The notes beneath the pieces are model-generated. The model saw only the letters and a list, made by a program, of their open reading frames with translations. It did not search any database and was not told the origin of the DNA. Positions 42,306-55,929 of a stretch of DNA of 64,000 bases are shown here, one piece after another. A program made the position numbers and the translations under genes. The DNA comes from Diphasiastrum complanatum (Eukaryota; Streptophyta; Lycopodiopsida; Lycopodiales; Lycopodiaceae), in NCBI GenBank assembly GCA_029204225.1, contig CM055103.1:45718611-45782610 (forward strand), written 5' to 3'. Each line of letters starts with the position of its first letter. Position 1 is the first letter of the stretch.

Positions 42306-45000
42306 ACTGTTTTTCCTTTAGGTGCACACGTTTCCTTAATACCTTTGCGGTTTTGAAATCCCTCTTGGCAAGTGGCTTTGTTTTTATGAAAAGGTTGTGA
42401 TATATGGTTTAAGAAGGAAACTAGTTTTTTGTAAACTTTTTGTTCCTTTTTTTCCTTGTGAACCTTTAGATTTTCTTGGTTCTAAGTTTTCTTTGTTTTT
42501 GTTTTTTTAACACCGTGTGTTTTAAAAATTTTGGTTTTGATTAATATGTTTTTGGCATATAATAAATTGGGGTTTTAGATCTCTAACCTTTATTTGCTTA
42601 CCCCCCCTTATTTCCAAAAAAAATAAGAGAAGCTTGGGCTTCTATTAGAACACTGGTCCGAGCTGGCGTAGACCAATTGTAAGAAAAAAAAGAAGTTTCT
42701 AGGATGTTGGTCGAGCTAGCGCGGGCCAACGCCTCAGGCCAACTGCCCAAGCTTCGCCGTGACGGCCGTACAGCTTGTGGACGAAGGGGGGAATATTACC
42801 CCCTCCGTTGATGACATCCACTAACATGTCTCCCAAGACTCCCAACCCAAATAGAGCTCCAAGAACACAATGTGGAAGAGCTGTGGATGAAACTGACCAA
42901 ACCAATCCTAGAGGAAATTTGGTAAATCACAATGATAGGAAGCACTTACCAATCTGACAACATAACGGAGCCCTGGAGACTCTTAATGATCCTCATGGAC
43001 ACAAGTGAGGGTATATATAGAGTGTAGGACCCACTCTGTCTGCCCATCAACTTATCATGAAGATCAAGTTCAAAAGCTAACAAACCAATCCTTCAACTTT
43101 CATATTACCCAGAAAATCATTACCCTTAGTTTAACTTTAAAAATCAAATAAGTACTTGGAGATGGAACAATTTCCCAGTTGTTTATCTATGCTTTGGAGT
43201 ACTACATATGCTTCTAGAAGTACACTAAGTGATAGATTTTTCTATTGGGTCTGATTCTCTCCAAATTAGTCACATTACCTTCAAGTAGATTCAATTTACA
43301 TGAACCACTGGGTGAATCATCACCTACATTGGAGATCGATGTTCAAAAGTTAAAGAAACAAATAATTATAGCACAAGACTATCCACAATTTTTTGTAGAC
43401 TTGTCATAAATGCTTCTTGGTACATAAATACACTTAGAATTGAAGAACAAGCTACACAATTTTTGCAAACCTTCCAGCTCTTGCTACAGACCTCCATTAC
43501 ATCCGACATCTCCATGGATTACAAAACTTCTCTGAATAGAAATTGCTCTGGACAATGCACACATAGAATATCGAAAACAATGCACACATAGAATACCGAC
43601 ATGTCTTCTACTAAAAATGAAACAAAATTGCTAAATTTCGAGGGAAATTTAAGTTTCCACCTTTGTAATTAAAGTTTCGAAAGGTAATAAGTTGGCCATA
43701 ACAGCATTTAACCATCATGAATTGCTAGCTATGATGCATTAAAAATTATTTATTTTGAAAAGTACTAGCACGTCATGGAGAACAATCAATAGAAATCTTC
43801 ATGGAATCACCATACATTTTCTCCTTCGCAAATCCTATGCAAGCCATACTTCCTACCTCACATAGGGTAGTTATGATACCACTTTAGGTCTTCCCATGGA
43901 TCTAACTGCATGTAAACCATAGTATTAATGATCTAGACATGAGACTAACTGTCCATCCATAGAGTAGGTTAGAATTAGATTTTGAATAGTCATAGACCTT
44001 AGAAAAGTTACTTCAGGAGTTACCAAAATAGGGCATAAAATGCATATGCTGAATGAGTAGCTGCAAATGGTCTCAACATGAAAATGGAAGCCTTATAATA
44101 GAAAGCATGACATAGTTGCCAAATAGGAATATGAACTTTTTGTCAAACTATATGGATTGACAAAGTCAGTCATTATGATAACTACCATAAGTCAAAAGTA
44201 GCAATGTTATCACAAGGAAATATGTAGGCCAACTATGTGGAATAAGAATGTGAAGGCATCAATATTAATGTGCTTCCATGTGCCTTATAAAACTCTAAGA
44301 AATATGTCCAAAGTACCAATTTAGTGTGACCCAAATGATAGTTAGCAATGTAGATCAATAGTCTTTGACTGTCATGCTACAATACAAGCAAATTTTTTTG
44401 CATTGTATAATGCTCTACTAGTACTATGTCAAGTATGTGTATGCAGCAATAGATGGAATGAGAGAGTGAAACTAAGGAAATATTATGACTGTAAATGTAA
44501 AATACAGGCGGGACATCTTTGCAGAAGTAGCAATAGTGTCCTGTATAGAAAAATACCATTAAAAAAAACAAGAAATGGCCCTTGAATATAACTGTAATAA
44601 CAAAATGTAAATGAAACATCTTTGTAGAAGAAATTAAGAATATGGTCTCATACAAGGAAATATCATGCGGTGGGAAATGGCCTTTGCATACAAGGCCAGA
44701 AAGAGTCAGAGGGATGATGAATAACTTAGAGCAACCTAGAAGATCATGAAATTCATGGAAGAAGGAAAAGCGAATGGAATCAAGAGCAATAGCTTGGATG
44801 CTCAATGTGTTAGAAAACAATGCTCATTTTACCCCTATTGGTAATAGGCAATACATGCATGCTATTTTAGGAGATGCTCATAATTCTATCATGGTAGCAG
44901 AGCTAAGGTGCTTCTGATTGGAGCATTGAGCATAGGTATAGGATCGCTACTGGTGCCCTATGATGGAGAACGGTGGAGACCTTTCAATGGATCGTTAATG
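42306..45000. other. No supported gene; decayed retroelement interior and AT-rich spacer
   Basis: The leader after the PBS runs into a GC-richer patch (42640-42960) with no family motif. 43000-45000 has scattered short frames without signatures. A small duplication, ACAATGCACACATAGAATA, occurs twice at about 43553-43601. Confidence 0.4.
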
Positions 45001-48000
45001 TGCGATTTAGAACCTTACCGTGTTTGAAATCTCTGTCTCACGGATGTGAATCCCTCTCTCGATGGTGCGACTGCCTGCATCCCCGATTTTGTGTGTATGG
45101 CAGCTGGAAGCTGATTTTGTGTGTATGGTGGCTGGAAAGGCACAATACCTAACTTTTGATGTTAGGTATTTGAGAGGCCTTTATTGGCCTTGCATGAAGT
45201 TTTTTTTACTTCTTGCTTTCCTCTGGTTGCATGGTAAAACATGTGGATGAAGGTCTTAGTTAGTTCACTGAGTTGTGCATGATGGTAGCCTTATGGTTGT
45301 ATGGATTCCATTGTTTTTGCAAAGGAGGTTGGAGCATTTGGGAAATGCCTGGCTATTCGTAATAGTTTATGGTTACGCAACCCGAATTACCTATACTTTG
45401 AATTCTTTTTCGAGGATTTGTTGAGAAAATAAATTCTATTATTCTAACGTTTTGCCCATGTGATTGGATCCATGGATTTAGGATTGGCAATAGAATTTTT
45501 TCATGGTAATTTTTTCCAGGCAAGTACCCAGTTAGTGGAATTTTGGGTTCTCGGTACTGTGCTTTTTATCGAATTTACTCGGGAGTAAAAATATTCCTAG
45601 TTAATTGAGTTAAATGATATTTTCGGTTCTTCCTTTTGGGCTCAGTGTGCACCGATAGGCTTATCTTAAACGATTTTGATCTTTAAAGATAAGACAAATT
45701 AAAGCTTTTCATATACTTATTAAAGTGAATAAATGGAATAAGGTCGTAATTTTTGGGAGATAGCTCTATATTCGATTAAAAAAACAAGTGTGTCGAATAT
45801 CATAAGAGTATCTGGATCCAAATATTATTGATTTTTCATTGATTCAGACGACTTTAACGAAGTGATGAAAATAAACTGGTGTGGTCAAAAAGGGAGTAGC
45901 CTAGCATTTACTTGTGTCTAAGTAATTTTCGGGGACCTTCGCTAAAAGAAATTTCAAGTGACCGAAAAATCTAAGGGAGGAAGAAAATAAGACACCTTAG
46001 TAGGTAAATGTGATAGTGCTGTGTACTTTGGGTTGGTTAAGAATCCCTGTATGGAAATTGCATAGCATCGATTTTTTGAATTCATTAAGTTGAATTTATT
46101 TTGAATATCTATAGGACCATGAGTTGACCCTATTTTGTTATGGAAAATTGTGACATGGAACGAGAATGACACTTGGTTCACATTTGTACTGTAATGAACC
46201 TTATTCCTAAGAGTTGTAACTCTCAGATGATAGGAAGTTGGGAGTATAGTACCAACCAGATGGGTTGTTTATGGGATGGTAAAGCCATGTGCAGATTCTT
46301 GTTAAATCACAATTTTGTTACTGAATTATTGCAATTCATTTGGGACAAATTTGGGGGTACTACAGTACTTGGTGGAATAGATATGTGCATATCTGGTATT
46401 GGAAATCCAAATGAAGTTATGAGATCTCTGGATTATCAGATAATGCGGTTAAAGATCTTTTTGAAGATCGGATCCTATATTAGGTATAGGATGGTCAGAA
46501 TAGTCTTTTTGATTTTCTGTTGATCAGATCTAAAAGCAAAGGACTTTCTTGGAGAGAAAACTGATGGTATGGGACATCAGTGAGTTCAAAGAGAAAATTC
46601 TTGTGTGAGAATGATCTGTAGGCCAGTGGGTAGTATTTACATTTATAGTAATGCTAACAGTTGAAACCATAGGTTAAACTTGTTTAGGGTATTTGGAGAG
46701 GTTATGAGATATAGATCCGGATCCCTCAATGGTATCTCATAAATCCCAAATCAAAAATCCTTAAAAGCTATTTCTCTTTTAATTTTAAACCTCTACTTTT
46801 TAGAAATTACTTATATATGAGACAATTGGATTGAGATTCATATAAATCCTTCTAGTGTAGAACTAGGTTCTGAAGGACTGTTTAAGTTATATGAATTCAT
46901 GCTTCCATTTCAGGTTTGTGAATATAGCTCAGAATAAATTGATGTTTTCGATTGATTAAGTGGAATTTAGACTTCCTGAGCCCAAATTATTATCTCTATT
47001 TGATAGTTCATTATTGAGAGTAATGTTTCTATCACTCAGGATAAGATATTTTATGATTTTAAGGAAAAAGTCCAGTTTGTAATAGTATTGAATACTCATT
47101 ACTGACTTTTTCAAATCTTTGATATCTTATATGTTGTATCCTAGGAACTTTTTGATCGAAATTATGAAATTTCTTTTAAAAGGGGGAGAAGAAAATAATA
47201 GGAATCGGACTTTCATGGGATCAACCAGTTGCATAGATTTCTTTTGAGGAATCCAGTTTGTGTGCAATGGTGGAACTATCCAGTGTGAATAGAGAAAATC
47301 TCTAGTGATTATTTTGAATAATCTGGAACTAGAGGAGATTTGGGGGTTTTTGAGCTATGAGATATTCATGAATATGGGAAGTAATGGTAAAGATTAAATT
47401 AGGTTCACTGATTGGCTACCAAATACCATTTAGTTATGGATTGGATCAGTGGAATAAAGCTTTAATCTGAACCTTTTGTCCAAAGATGTTTGTATAAGTC
47501 AACCTAATCTTGGTTTGTGCACTGAGATCTGAAGTAGGTTGATTGGATGAAGGAATTTTGTTGATAAAAGTATGATGGTTGGAAAACTTATGATGTGGAA
47601 TTATTCACTTCAGAGATTTCCTAGATATGTTATTTACTCAAGAGAAATAGAAACTTTTGTAGTTGAGTCACAAGATTCTCAGTGAGATATGTGAGTAACA
47701 TATGCGGATTTTGGAGAAATCTGCCGGATAAGGACATAAGATTTTTCTCATATGTGCACGATTAATCTTGTGTGGATCTACTATGTATTCCTAGTTACTA
47801 AGGTTATATGGTGCACTTAACCTAGTTGTTGAACATAGACATGTGATCAAGTATTGTGTTTGACAATTACTTGCAGAGTTAACAGATCGGTTTTGATAGA
47901 TCTATAGGTTAACTTAAATGTGATTTGGATATGGATCTAAATGTGGTGTTGTACATTACAATTAAGATCTGCACCTAGACATTTATGATTTCTAAGTCAT

Positions 48001-49614
48001 GAGCAATTAACTTGAGTAGTTGATTTACTCCTATGGAAGTTAATTGGTAAAACAGACAGTGTGAAGAGAATTCACCAAAAACTGTTTGTTATGTGTGTAT
48101 TGCTTGTAAGACACATAATTTGTGAGTCATTTGGATTCATCTGGAAAAATTGTGTGCAAAGGATACTGAATTCTTGGATGAGTGTTTCTCAGTTGAGAAA
48201 TAGACTTAATACGTTAGTGATTGTATTTATGTGAGCTCAATTGGATACCGGATCCTAATGGTGCCAAGAATGGTAAACTAACTTTTGGGAATTCAGCGGA
48301 ACTTTGTAATCTCTAGACGTCGTTCTAGGAGATTGTATAAAGTTTATATTGTTAAAGATAAATTTTATAAAAGTCTTTAATTACCTTGTTGATTGTTGAA
48401 TTTGGAACTCATAATCTAGTAAAGAATCGGATTGGAAAAATATTCTTGAAACCCAGTATTTTTCCTTGTGGAAACGATTTCAGAACGATTCTTATATTTC
48501 CTGAGTTGTATGTTGTACATATACTCCAGTATCTTCCAATAATTAAGGATGGTTTTGGAATCCTGAGAATTATGATTGACAAATCATAAGATTCTAAATG
48601 TTTATGATTGACAGATCATAAATTGATACTTAAAGATCATTTAAAGATTATAAGGAAATGTGAAGTTTCTTAAGATAATGAGTAATTCTTGATCAATTGG
48701 GTGAGTCAAGAATTTAGATCTGTTGGTTGAACTCTAAATTTCTTTACTCTAGCACATACTTGAGATTGAGTGGATCTCACAGGCATTTTCATTAAGTGAT
48801 TGCTTACTTATGAGGAATTTGCTTACCTTACAAATTGTAGTCTATAAGTACTTGTGTACAAAGCTCAATCTGAATCTCTAGTTTTGTAGGAGATAGATAA
48901 ATCTATCACGATACGGATAGATGCTGATTTCTTGCATATGATGCTAGAAATGGGGCTGTTAACTCATTAGAGTAAATGCAGTACTCTGGTTTGAGTTATG
49001 ATTGTATGAGACTTGATGGATCTCCTAGAGATTTTAGTTGACTGAATTGTGGTATTTTAGAATATTTGGATATTCTAAGAATACTGATATCAAGAAGTAT
49101 TATTTTCTACAAGAAATTGAAATGGAATTTCTTTAGCATTTGGATTTGATCTCTGAAATAAAGAAGTTAATTCACCCAGTGGTTCATGTAATTGGGATTA
49201 CATGAAGGTGATGAACTTTTGTTTTGGAGTAGATCAACCCATTTGGAAGATTTATAGCTTAGTGTCTCTTTTGGAATTTGAATTAGTATTCATGAGTAGA
49301 GGCAAGCAATTAAAGAATTGTTGCATCTCTGAGTGCTTATTCAGATGGAAAGATTGGACTAAGAATAATGGTTCATGGGTAAGATTTGAAAGCTTACGGA
49401 ATAGTTTCATGTTTTCTTTTTCCCGTTCTGAGGACAGAGCCTGTTTAAGGGAGTTATGGCCATATTCGTTAAGGACCTGGAATAGTTCTAATATGGTAGA
49501 CCGACCCTCCAATGTTCAAGATTATTGGTCACGCCTAGATTTTATTCCACATCGAGGCTTAGGATTCTAGCCATTAGAAAGGGCTAATGAGAGCCAAGAT
49601 GGCCTCCCCTCTCA
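45001..49614. other. AT-rich 4.6-kb stretch, possibly part of a very long LTR
   Basis: No motif-bearing frame; the longest open frames (46173-46523, 49202-49570) have no family signature. Base composition is uniform up to the TATA box at 49617 and the LTR end at 49961. A long LTR as in some gypsy lineages would fit, but no left end was found. Confidence 0.35.
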
Positions 49615-49616
49615 AC

Positions 49617-49624
49617 TATATAAG
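49617..49624 (+). promoter_or_regulatory. TATA box of an LTR promoter
   Basis: TATATAAG in a CAACTATATAAGGAGGCC context, followed 39 bases on by AATAAA (49663-49668) and then the TC tract. Confidence 0.7.
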
Positions 49625-49662
49625 GAGGCCATTTTCCATCGTAAAACATCATCTCTATTCTT

Positions 49663-49668
49663 AATAAA
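49663..49668 (+). terminator. Polyadenylation signal AATAAA in LTR
   Basis: AATAAA between the TATA box and the TC tract, where the R region of an LTR would be. Confidence 0.5.
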
Positions 49669-49673
49669 GCTCT

Positions 49674-49961
<288 letters not shown>

Positions 49962-49962
49962 G

Positions 49963-49980
49963 TGGCATCATTACTGGGGA
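49963..49980 (+). promoter_or_regulatory. Decayed primer binding site of tRNA-Asp type
   Basis: TGGCATCATTACTGGGGA. The standard site used by Athila/Tat-like plant gypsy elements is TGGCGCCGTTGCCGGGGA. The five differences are all C/T or G/A transitions. Confidence 0.65.
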
Positions 49981-51455
49981 GCGCCACACACTCGTCTCGT
50001 CGCATAACCATCTTTCTTCTCTTTCCTCTCTTCTCTCTTCTTTTCCCTCTATTTTTCACCAAAAAAATCAAGTTTTTAAGTTGTTAAAGTTAGTTTAGTG
50101 TGGTTTAGTGTTAGATCTGCCGTTTTTTTTTTTGGAGATTTTGCCGTTTTTTTGTTGCTTGTGCGGACTGTGAGTAACTCTCCCAAAGACAATAATAATA
50201 ATTCAAAATAAACCGGCACAAAAAAGAACAAGCAAGAATGGTAGGCACAATACAAATATGAGGGAGAGGACACTAGTAATTATCTCAATGTAGGTTTGAC
50301 TCAACAAAAATATGAGGGATAGGAACTAGTCATCACCTCCAACACCAAGAGGGAAAAGGCCATGAAGCAAGTGAATGTCAAAAAACTCACCATGAAAGGG
50401 AGCACCAAGGAAGGAAGCAAGTTGCCTGAATGTGACAAAAAGTCCAACAAACAAAACGTGATGAAGACACTGCCAAGAAGTGAGTGAAGTAGGGTGCCAC
50501 TTTGAAGTGTAATATCTTGAGAAAGAAATAGCCGATTGGTAACCTGTGACATTGTTGAGTAACAAAGAATGTAAAGATCAAAAAACAAAATCTTTCAGAA
50601 CAAAAAAATATGTTCTAGTTTGACCGAGGTTTGACTTTTTAGAAACTTTACTTCTAAAAATACATGAAGCAAATGATAGCTCCCCTACAAAGGATGACCA
50701 GAAGCATTCACATAGACTAAAGCCCTACAAGCGGTAGTTAACCATAGACAAGAGTATCCCACAAAGAACCCAAGCAATACTTGTTACAAAAGAAGCAATA
50801 GAATGAATACAATGATGACCCCAAGGCCTCTATTTATACGGACAAGTTGAGTGCTTAACATAATTAGGGCAACGAGCAATTAGGGTTCGGAAAGGACTAG
50901 GGCTAGGTCTTAACTAGTCCATAACAGCTAAGGAGAAAAAACAAACAAGAACTATTCCTTTGTGGACATATTGATATTATGATTAGTGACATTCCAGTTG
51001 AATGGAGATTTTTCAAACTGAAACTTTAAAAAAAAAAATTCAATTTTAATTACAATAAAATCTGAGGTGAAATCCTCTACTTGAATTGTAATAAAGGTTT
51101 TTAGAATTTTTTTAAAAAAAAAACATGATATGCCATGGTCCACTAGTTATTGTTCAGCCAAGCTTGCATTATAGTATGATTTAGAAAAAAGAAATTGAAG
51201 AGAGCTCTAGTTATATGTTGCATTCACGAAGTTACAAGATAGAAATTTGTTTTCAAAAGGTTGTTAAAGAGTTTGTTGAATCCAATTACAAAAGGTTTAT
51301 ACTTCTCTAGGACTTTAGCATACGATAAAGAATGATTATTATGAAAGGCTATATTCTTGGAGCTATCATGAAGAAAAAAAAAACACTCTTTTATTAACTT
51401 TCAAAAACAGCAATCTAGTCATGATAAGTTTGCTGAATAGCAAAATAAGCATTAC
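49981..51455. other. No supported gene; LTR-element leader then AT-rich spacer
   Basis: The leader after the PBS is pyrimidine-rich with no gag. A minus-strand TATA-like TATAAATA occurs at 50831-50838 (context CCGTATAAATAGAGG), but no transcript structure can be tied to it. No coding motif found. Confidence 0.4.
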
Positions 51456-51536
51456 CCAAGCAACTTCTTCATTGTTGTCATCAAGAGGTTGCAATTCACA
51501 TTTTAGGCGCATGTAGTGACAATATGCTAGATCATC
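51456..51536 (-). CDS. PARP2-type poly(ADP-ribose) polymerase, regulatory-domain exon
   Basis: 27 codons reading DDLAYCHYMRLKCELQPLDD then NNEEVAW, between an AG acceptor (TTACGCAG) and a GTAATG donor. It corresponds to the D-P-L-x-Y-H-Y-x-x-L-N-C-x-L-x-P-L-x-x-x-S-E-E stretch that joins the PARP regulatory helical domain to the catalytic domain in plant PARP2. Exon phase is 0 at the 5' side, matching the 3' end of the exon at 51668. The next (catalytic) exons were not found to the left. Confidence 0.72.
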
Positions 51537-51667
51537 CTGCGTAATCAATTTGAATTAGAAAACAAAGACGAAGCTTAGATACAAAATCCAATTCCACCTT
51601 ATACCAAGTCATACTACTATCGCAAAATTCAAATGCAAAACACACAGAAGCAATTGGATGGTCATAC

Positions 51668-51739
51668 ATCATCATCATCATCATCAGCTGCATCCCCCAA
51701 AATTTTAGTGGCAAGCTCAATTTCTCTTAATGCCTCCAG
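51668..51739 (-). CDS. PARP2-type poly(ADP-ribose) polymerase, regulatory-domain exon
   Basis: 24 codons reading LEALREIELATKILGDAADD plus four more Asp, between a strong acceptor (GTTGTTTTAG) and a GTATGA donor. It matches the end of the PARP regulatory domain (M-V-E-A-L-x-E-I-E-L-A-T-K-L-L in plants). The run of six GAT codons is unusual. The WGR exons of such a gene should lie at higher coordinates on this strand and were not seen; instead WGR exons are 30 kb in the opposite direction. Confidence 0.72.
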
Positions 51740-53379
51740 CTAAAACAACAATCCATGTATTTCCTTTGGAAAGTAAGGTGCAGGTGAGGGAATGAAATAC
51801 AGAAAGCTTCACTAATGTCTCTGAATACCAAAAAGTGTATAAGATTCAGAGTGCATTTCAAGTATGTTAATGACTACTAGGGAGCATACATACATTTTCA
51901 AAACATAAACACATTAATGCAACCACATGTACTAAAAAGACAATGAACATAAAAGGATAATGTAGTAAAAACTATGGCATCGACACTAACTATTGCATCT
52001 ATCCTAGATACATATAAAAAAAGAGGTTAGAGTAGGTGCTCTTGATGTCGATGGTGTTGTTACCCTGGTTTGGCAACATAGCAAGTGATTGCATCTGTAA
52101 GTGGATGATCGTGCCACAAGAGTATCTATGTGTCTCAACATACGACATAGTGTCTGATCTCTATGGAGAAGCTGTCTCTTCTTCTGAAAAGGTCTCCAAA
52201 TCTATGGAAGATCTAGGCTTGCACCTCAGAAAGAAGGAAGTGATATGTAATTGTGTGCCTCTCTGACTCTCTGCTAATCTCAAACTAGACTTGGATTCCA
52301 AGTCCTCATCAAAGGGGAAATCAAATAACAAAGAGCGTAAGAATTAACCATAAAGAGGGACAAATGAGGGGTCTAAGATATAATTTAGTGTATCAGGTAT
52401 AGGAGGAAGAGTCGGTGAAGTACAAAAGGGAAGGGTACCTAGATGGAAGGAGAGAAAATAGTGATGAAACAAAGTCCTACTACTGATGGTGAAAGATGTG
52501 ATCCAAGAGAGAGGAGGAGGAGAGCCTATGAGATAGTCAACCATGCAATGTCCGCCACTATGAGGGTGGCAAGTAAAATCACCTGAAGAGGGCCTTGAGT
52601 CAAGCGAATGAAATGGCCAATCATTTAGGATGCCTTACATATGATGCCTTTGGGAAAAGTATGATTGACAGTTGTTATCTCAAATGAAGCTATGGTGGGG
52701 GAAGTGCATTTGGGCCTTCAAATTGATGGCCATATGCCTATAGAGTTTACCTTAGGCAAATTGGTTTCATGATTGTGGCATTATCAATGTAACAATCTGA
52801 ATTGAGATTTGGGATATCTACAAAATATGCAACTTCTTATAAAAAAAAGGTGCATCTCATAGTTTAATCAACATTTGTGGACATGTGGCCAAATAACTCA
52901 AAAGCTCAACCAAAAGACTTTGTTGAAATAGTGAGCGAGGTGGCTAATGAATGTTTTGGGCAAAACAAACACTTCGAGGGCAATCATCCACAAAATTCAT
53001 GGTATGATCAGGTCTACAAAGATGCAAGATAAAAATACTGAATCTCATGAATGGGAACCTAAGAGAGATAGAAACGCTCAAAGAAAGATTGTCAAAGCAA
53101 AAAAATGGGTCCTTTTAAAGCAGGAAGAGGTGTTACCGGAGTAGCTTCTCCATGATCCCAAACCCTTTTGGAAGAAATTTAGAAAGAGAAGGGATGATAT
53201 AGGAGGGCATTCAATAAAAAGTCTACTTGAGTTTGTAGAGCTTCTTTATCATCAGAAACATATCCAAGAATCTGAATTTACAAAGCAATCACCCTACAAC
53301 TTGACTTCACCACTCTGAATTTCGACCCTGACTGTTCCTTCACCCTCAATAGTGTGTTTTTGGATCCAACGACAAAATG
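51740..53379. other. No supported gene
   Basis: Putative PARP intron at the left, then short frames without signatures (52036-52266 plus, 52947-53144 plus). Confidence 0.4.
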
Positions 53380-53893
53380 AAGATGAAGCAGCTTTCTTGA
53401 CCAAGGTCGAAGAAAATCAGGATATCGATTTCTAGTACCTAGACTTGAGAGCAACTCAAATATGACTCACCACAAGGACTGGTTCAAAGATTATCAATCA
53501 TACACCCACTCTCAAATTGTACAACTTGGTGACAACTCAAAACATACTATTGAGGGTGAAGGAATAGTCAGGGTCAAATTTCAGAGCGGTGAAGTCAAGT
53601 TGCTGACCAATGTTCTCCATGTTCGAAATCTGACCAAAAATCTGCTCTCAGTGAGCAGAATCACAGATTTGGGTCGGAAGGTCGAATTCAACACACAAGG
53701 CTACAAAATTTTTGACAAATCCTGGAAAGTTTTAGCTTTCGAGAGAAGAAGTGGCAACCTTTACAAACTCAGCCACTACAATCCTTCTAATTGTCAAGCT
53801 CTTTATACATCTACTTCTGAACCAGCTGATATGGCTTGGCATTTCAGATTAGGCCACGTCAAGTCCAATTGTATTCAGCAAATGTCAAACTAA
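53380..53893 (+). pseudogene. Copia relic: protease and GAG-pre-integrase
   Basis: AAFLTKVEENQDIDF, TAG, then YLDLRATQ where Y-L-D-S-G-A-T-Q is expected (active-site Ser-Gly lost). A frameshift follows, then MTHHKDWF, LGDNSKHTIEGEGIVRVKFQ, LHVRNLTKNLLSVSRITDLG and MAWHFRLGHV. The frame from 53462 to 53893 is open over 143 codons. Integrase and RT are absent. Confidence 0.85.
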
Positions 53894-54753
53894 ATTCAGT
53901 ACTTCATGCAAAAGTTCTATAATCAGCAAGCATGCTAGAAGTCCTACAATTTCCGATACAATTCATACTTCTAAAAGGAACACCTGTCATAGTGAAAGAA
54001 ACCATTTTTGTGATAGACTATTGTGGCAACATCAATGGTTATCACAAAACCAGCAAGAAATCTTTCACAAGAACAACAATTCTTGTCTGAAATTCCTTTT
54101 AGAACTTCCATCAAAAGAATCTACACATAATGTCTTGCTTCAGGTTCCTTGAAAGCAATGACAAGCTTATGCTTGAAATGCAAAAATTATAGCATTCAAT
54201 TATGAGCCAATATTTGCTGAGATTCTCCAGCAAGTATGCCCAAAATTTATGCCAGAATTTTGTCTAACTTCCCAAATAAAAAAGTCATGAGATCTCACAA
54301 GTAAAGAAACCAAATCAAGTTTTCAAAATCATAAGTTTTTTTAATGTTAGGATTCGATTTCTTATTGCCAAACTAGGTAGTGCACATCTCTTGCAATAAT
54401 AGATTATTCCCAACCTTTTAATTTTTTTTTTTGAAATTTGATGAATCAAAACTTTAGTTCCATCCCCAAGAATTTCAAGACCCCAATTTGCAAATGATTG
54501 AGGTGTATGGTTGATGGTTGAGGTGTATCAGTTAGATGGTTGATGTGTCCCAACAAGGTGTCCTAGTTTCATTCCAATCCACCATCATGGGATTTAGGCC
54601 TCCAAACCATCAATTATGATATAATACCATGAGGGTTCCAATCCCTCATAATCATAACTGACTTACGGGTCGCCCTCTAACCCCCTTACAAGATATAAAT
54701 CTAGGGCCAGAGCATTGTGAGCATGATGCACAGTCTCAACTGCCCAAGATTCA
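53894..54753. other. No supported gene
   Basis: AT-rich, no motif-bearing frame on either strand. Confidence 0.4.
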
Positions 54754-55173
54754 TCACCATACGGATGGATGACCAACTTGGATTTTGGGCGGGCTCTCAA
54801 TGCATTTTATAAATAGCACATCAATTCGTCGAATCCTGTACTTCGATTGACCGCCCATTATGCCAATGATATCGAGTTCCTCAAGAGTGTGCCTACAAGG
54901 TGGGATGATTTTCTCTAGCCCATTTGTTCTATCCAAATCCACCACTCAAATCCTATGAAATCCTAGATCAACTGCCACTTGCACCGAATAGCAATGATTG
55001 ACGACGACGGACAACGGGAGAGTTGTGTCACCACGTGGATGACACAATGCTTCTTGGAAAACGCCCACCCGTGTTTTATGCCACTCAAACGTGAGAAGAG
55101 AATCACACGCCTGACCTACATCTTCATTTCCTCCACAACGTTTATTTTTTGGATTAGCTTCACCATCCCACAC
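54754..55173 (-). pseudogene. Unidentified reading frame with one in-frame TGA
   Basis: Two adjacent minus-strand frames are in the same phase, split only by TGA at 54946-54948 (CGA to TGA would restore sense). About 139 codons: VGQACDSLLTFEWHKTRVGV, then VAVDLGFHRI, stop, VVDLDRTNGLEKIIPPCRHT, LEELDIIGIMGGQSKYRIRR. The H-T-L-E-E-L-D-I-I-G-I piece resembles a leucine-rich repeat turn, as in F-box/LRR proteins, but this is weak. It may be an exon of a decayed host gene. Confidence 0.35.
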
Positions 55174-55818
55174 CCCTGATCAGTACCCAACCATTACTAA
55201 CCCGGAGAAGCTCTCTGAAGCAGCTAAACGCTCAATGATCGGCCTATCCGAAGCAAGCTACCACATGCATTGGTTGATAAGCCAGCACCAAGTGCTCAAG
55301 AATAAGGTCCAGCACGAGGGCCAAGAGATCGCACAACAACAGAAGCTGGCCAAAAATAAATAAAAAGAAACAGATGAAATCATATTCATGATGGCTGGGC
55401 AGAAATTCACATTAGAAGAGGTCCAACAACAACTGAAGCACCAGATGGCCCAGATCAACCAAGCACGAGACGGATCGTTAGGTGCAATGACAATTGGTGC
55501 CCCTCTAATTAAGCCCGAGGACATACAGTTCCAAGCCCCACAAGCCACATCCATCTAGATGGAGAAATATGTGTGGTTGATCTAGGAACGAGAAGCCGAG
55601 AAGAGGAATTTCGAAAATATTGTGGCCAAGCAGAAAAAGATCATCTTTGAGTCCCAAAAGCAGCTAGAAGATACGAAAAAGGCCCTGTAGCAAGTCTTGG
55701 ACAAGGTGAACCAATTGTGGGACACGGCGTGCAAGGCCCAAGCAGGTGCTCTTACAAAGAAACCATGGGACAATGATGGAGATGACAGAGTAGACAATAA
55801 GGATGGGCAAACCTGACC
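55160..55818 (+). pseudogene. Unidentified coiled-coil-like coding block with four stops
   Basis: One phase is readable for about 218 codons: HTPDQYPTITNPEKLSEAAK, ISQHQVLKNKVQHEGQEIAQ, then TAA; AGQKFTLEEVQQQLKHQMAQ, two TAG, REAEKRNFENIVAKQKKIIF, one TAG, QVLDKVNQLWDTACKAQAGA, ending at TGA. It is rich in Gln, Glu and Lys with long helical, coiled-coil-like spacing. Three of four internal stops are TAG, consistent with decayed CAG codons. It directly precedes the open frame at 55930. I do not recognise the family; a gag-like or structural protein of an unfamiliar element is one possibility. Confidence 0.4.
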
Positions 55819-55929
55819 ATCAAATGGTAGCTCGGAATCGGGTAGCCAGAGAGCCAAAATTGCTTTCGGAGCTTTTCCCCTTTTCCTCTCACTTTTAATC
55901 CCTCATTTTATTCTGCTTTTAATTTTTTT

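Noticed and set aside
46173-46523. 116-codon plus-strand frame
   Set aside because: No recognisable family, AT-rich context and no splice or promoter evidence.
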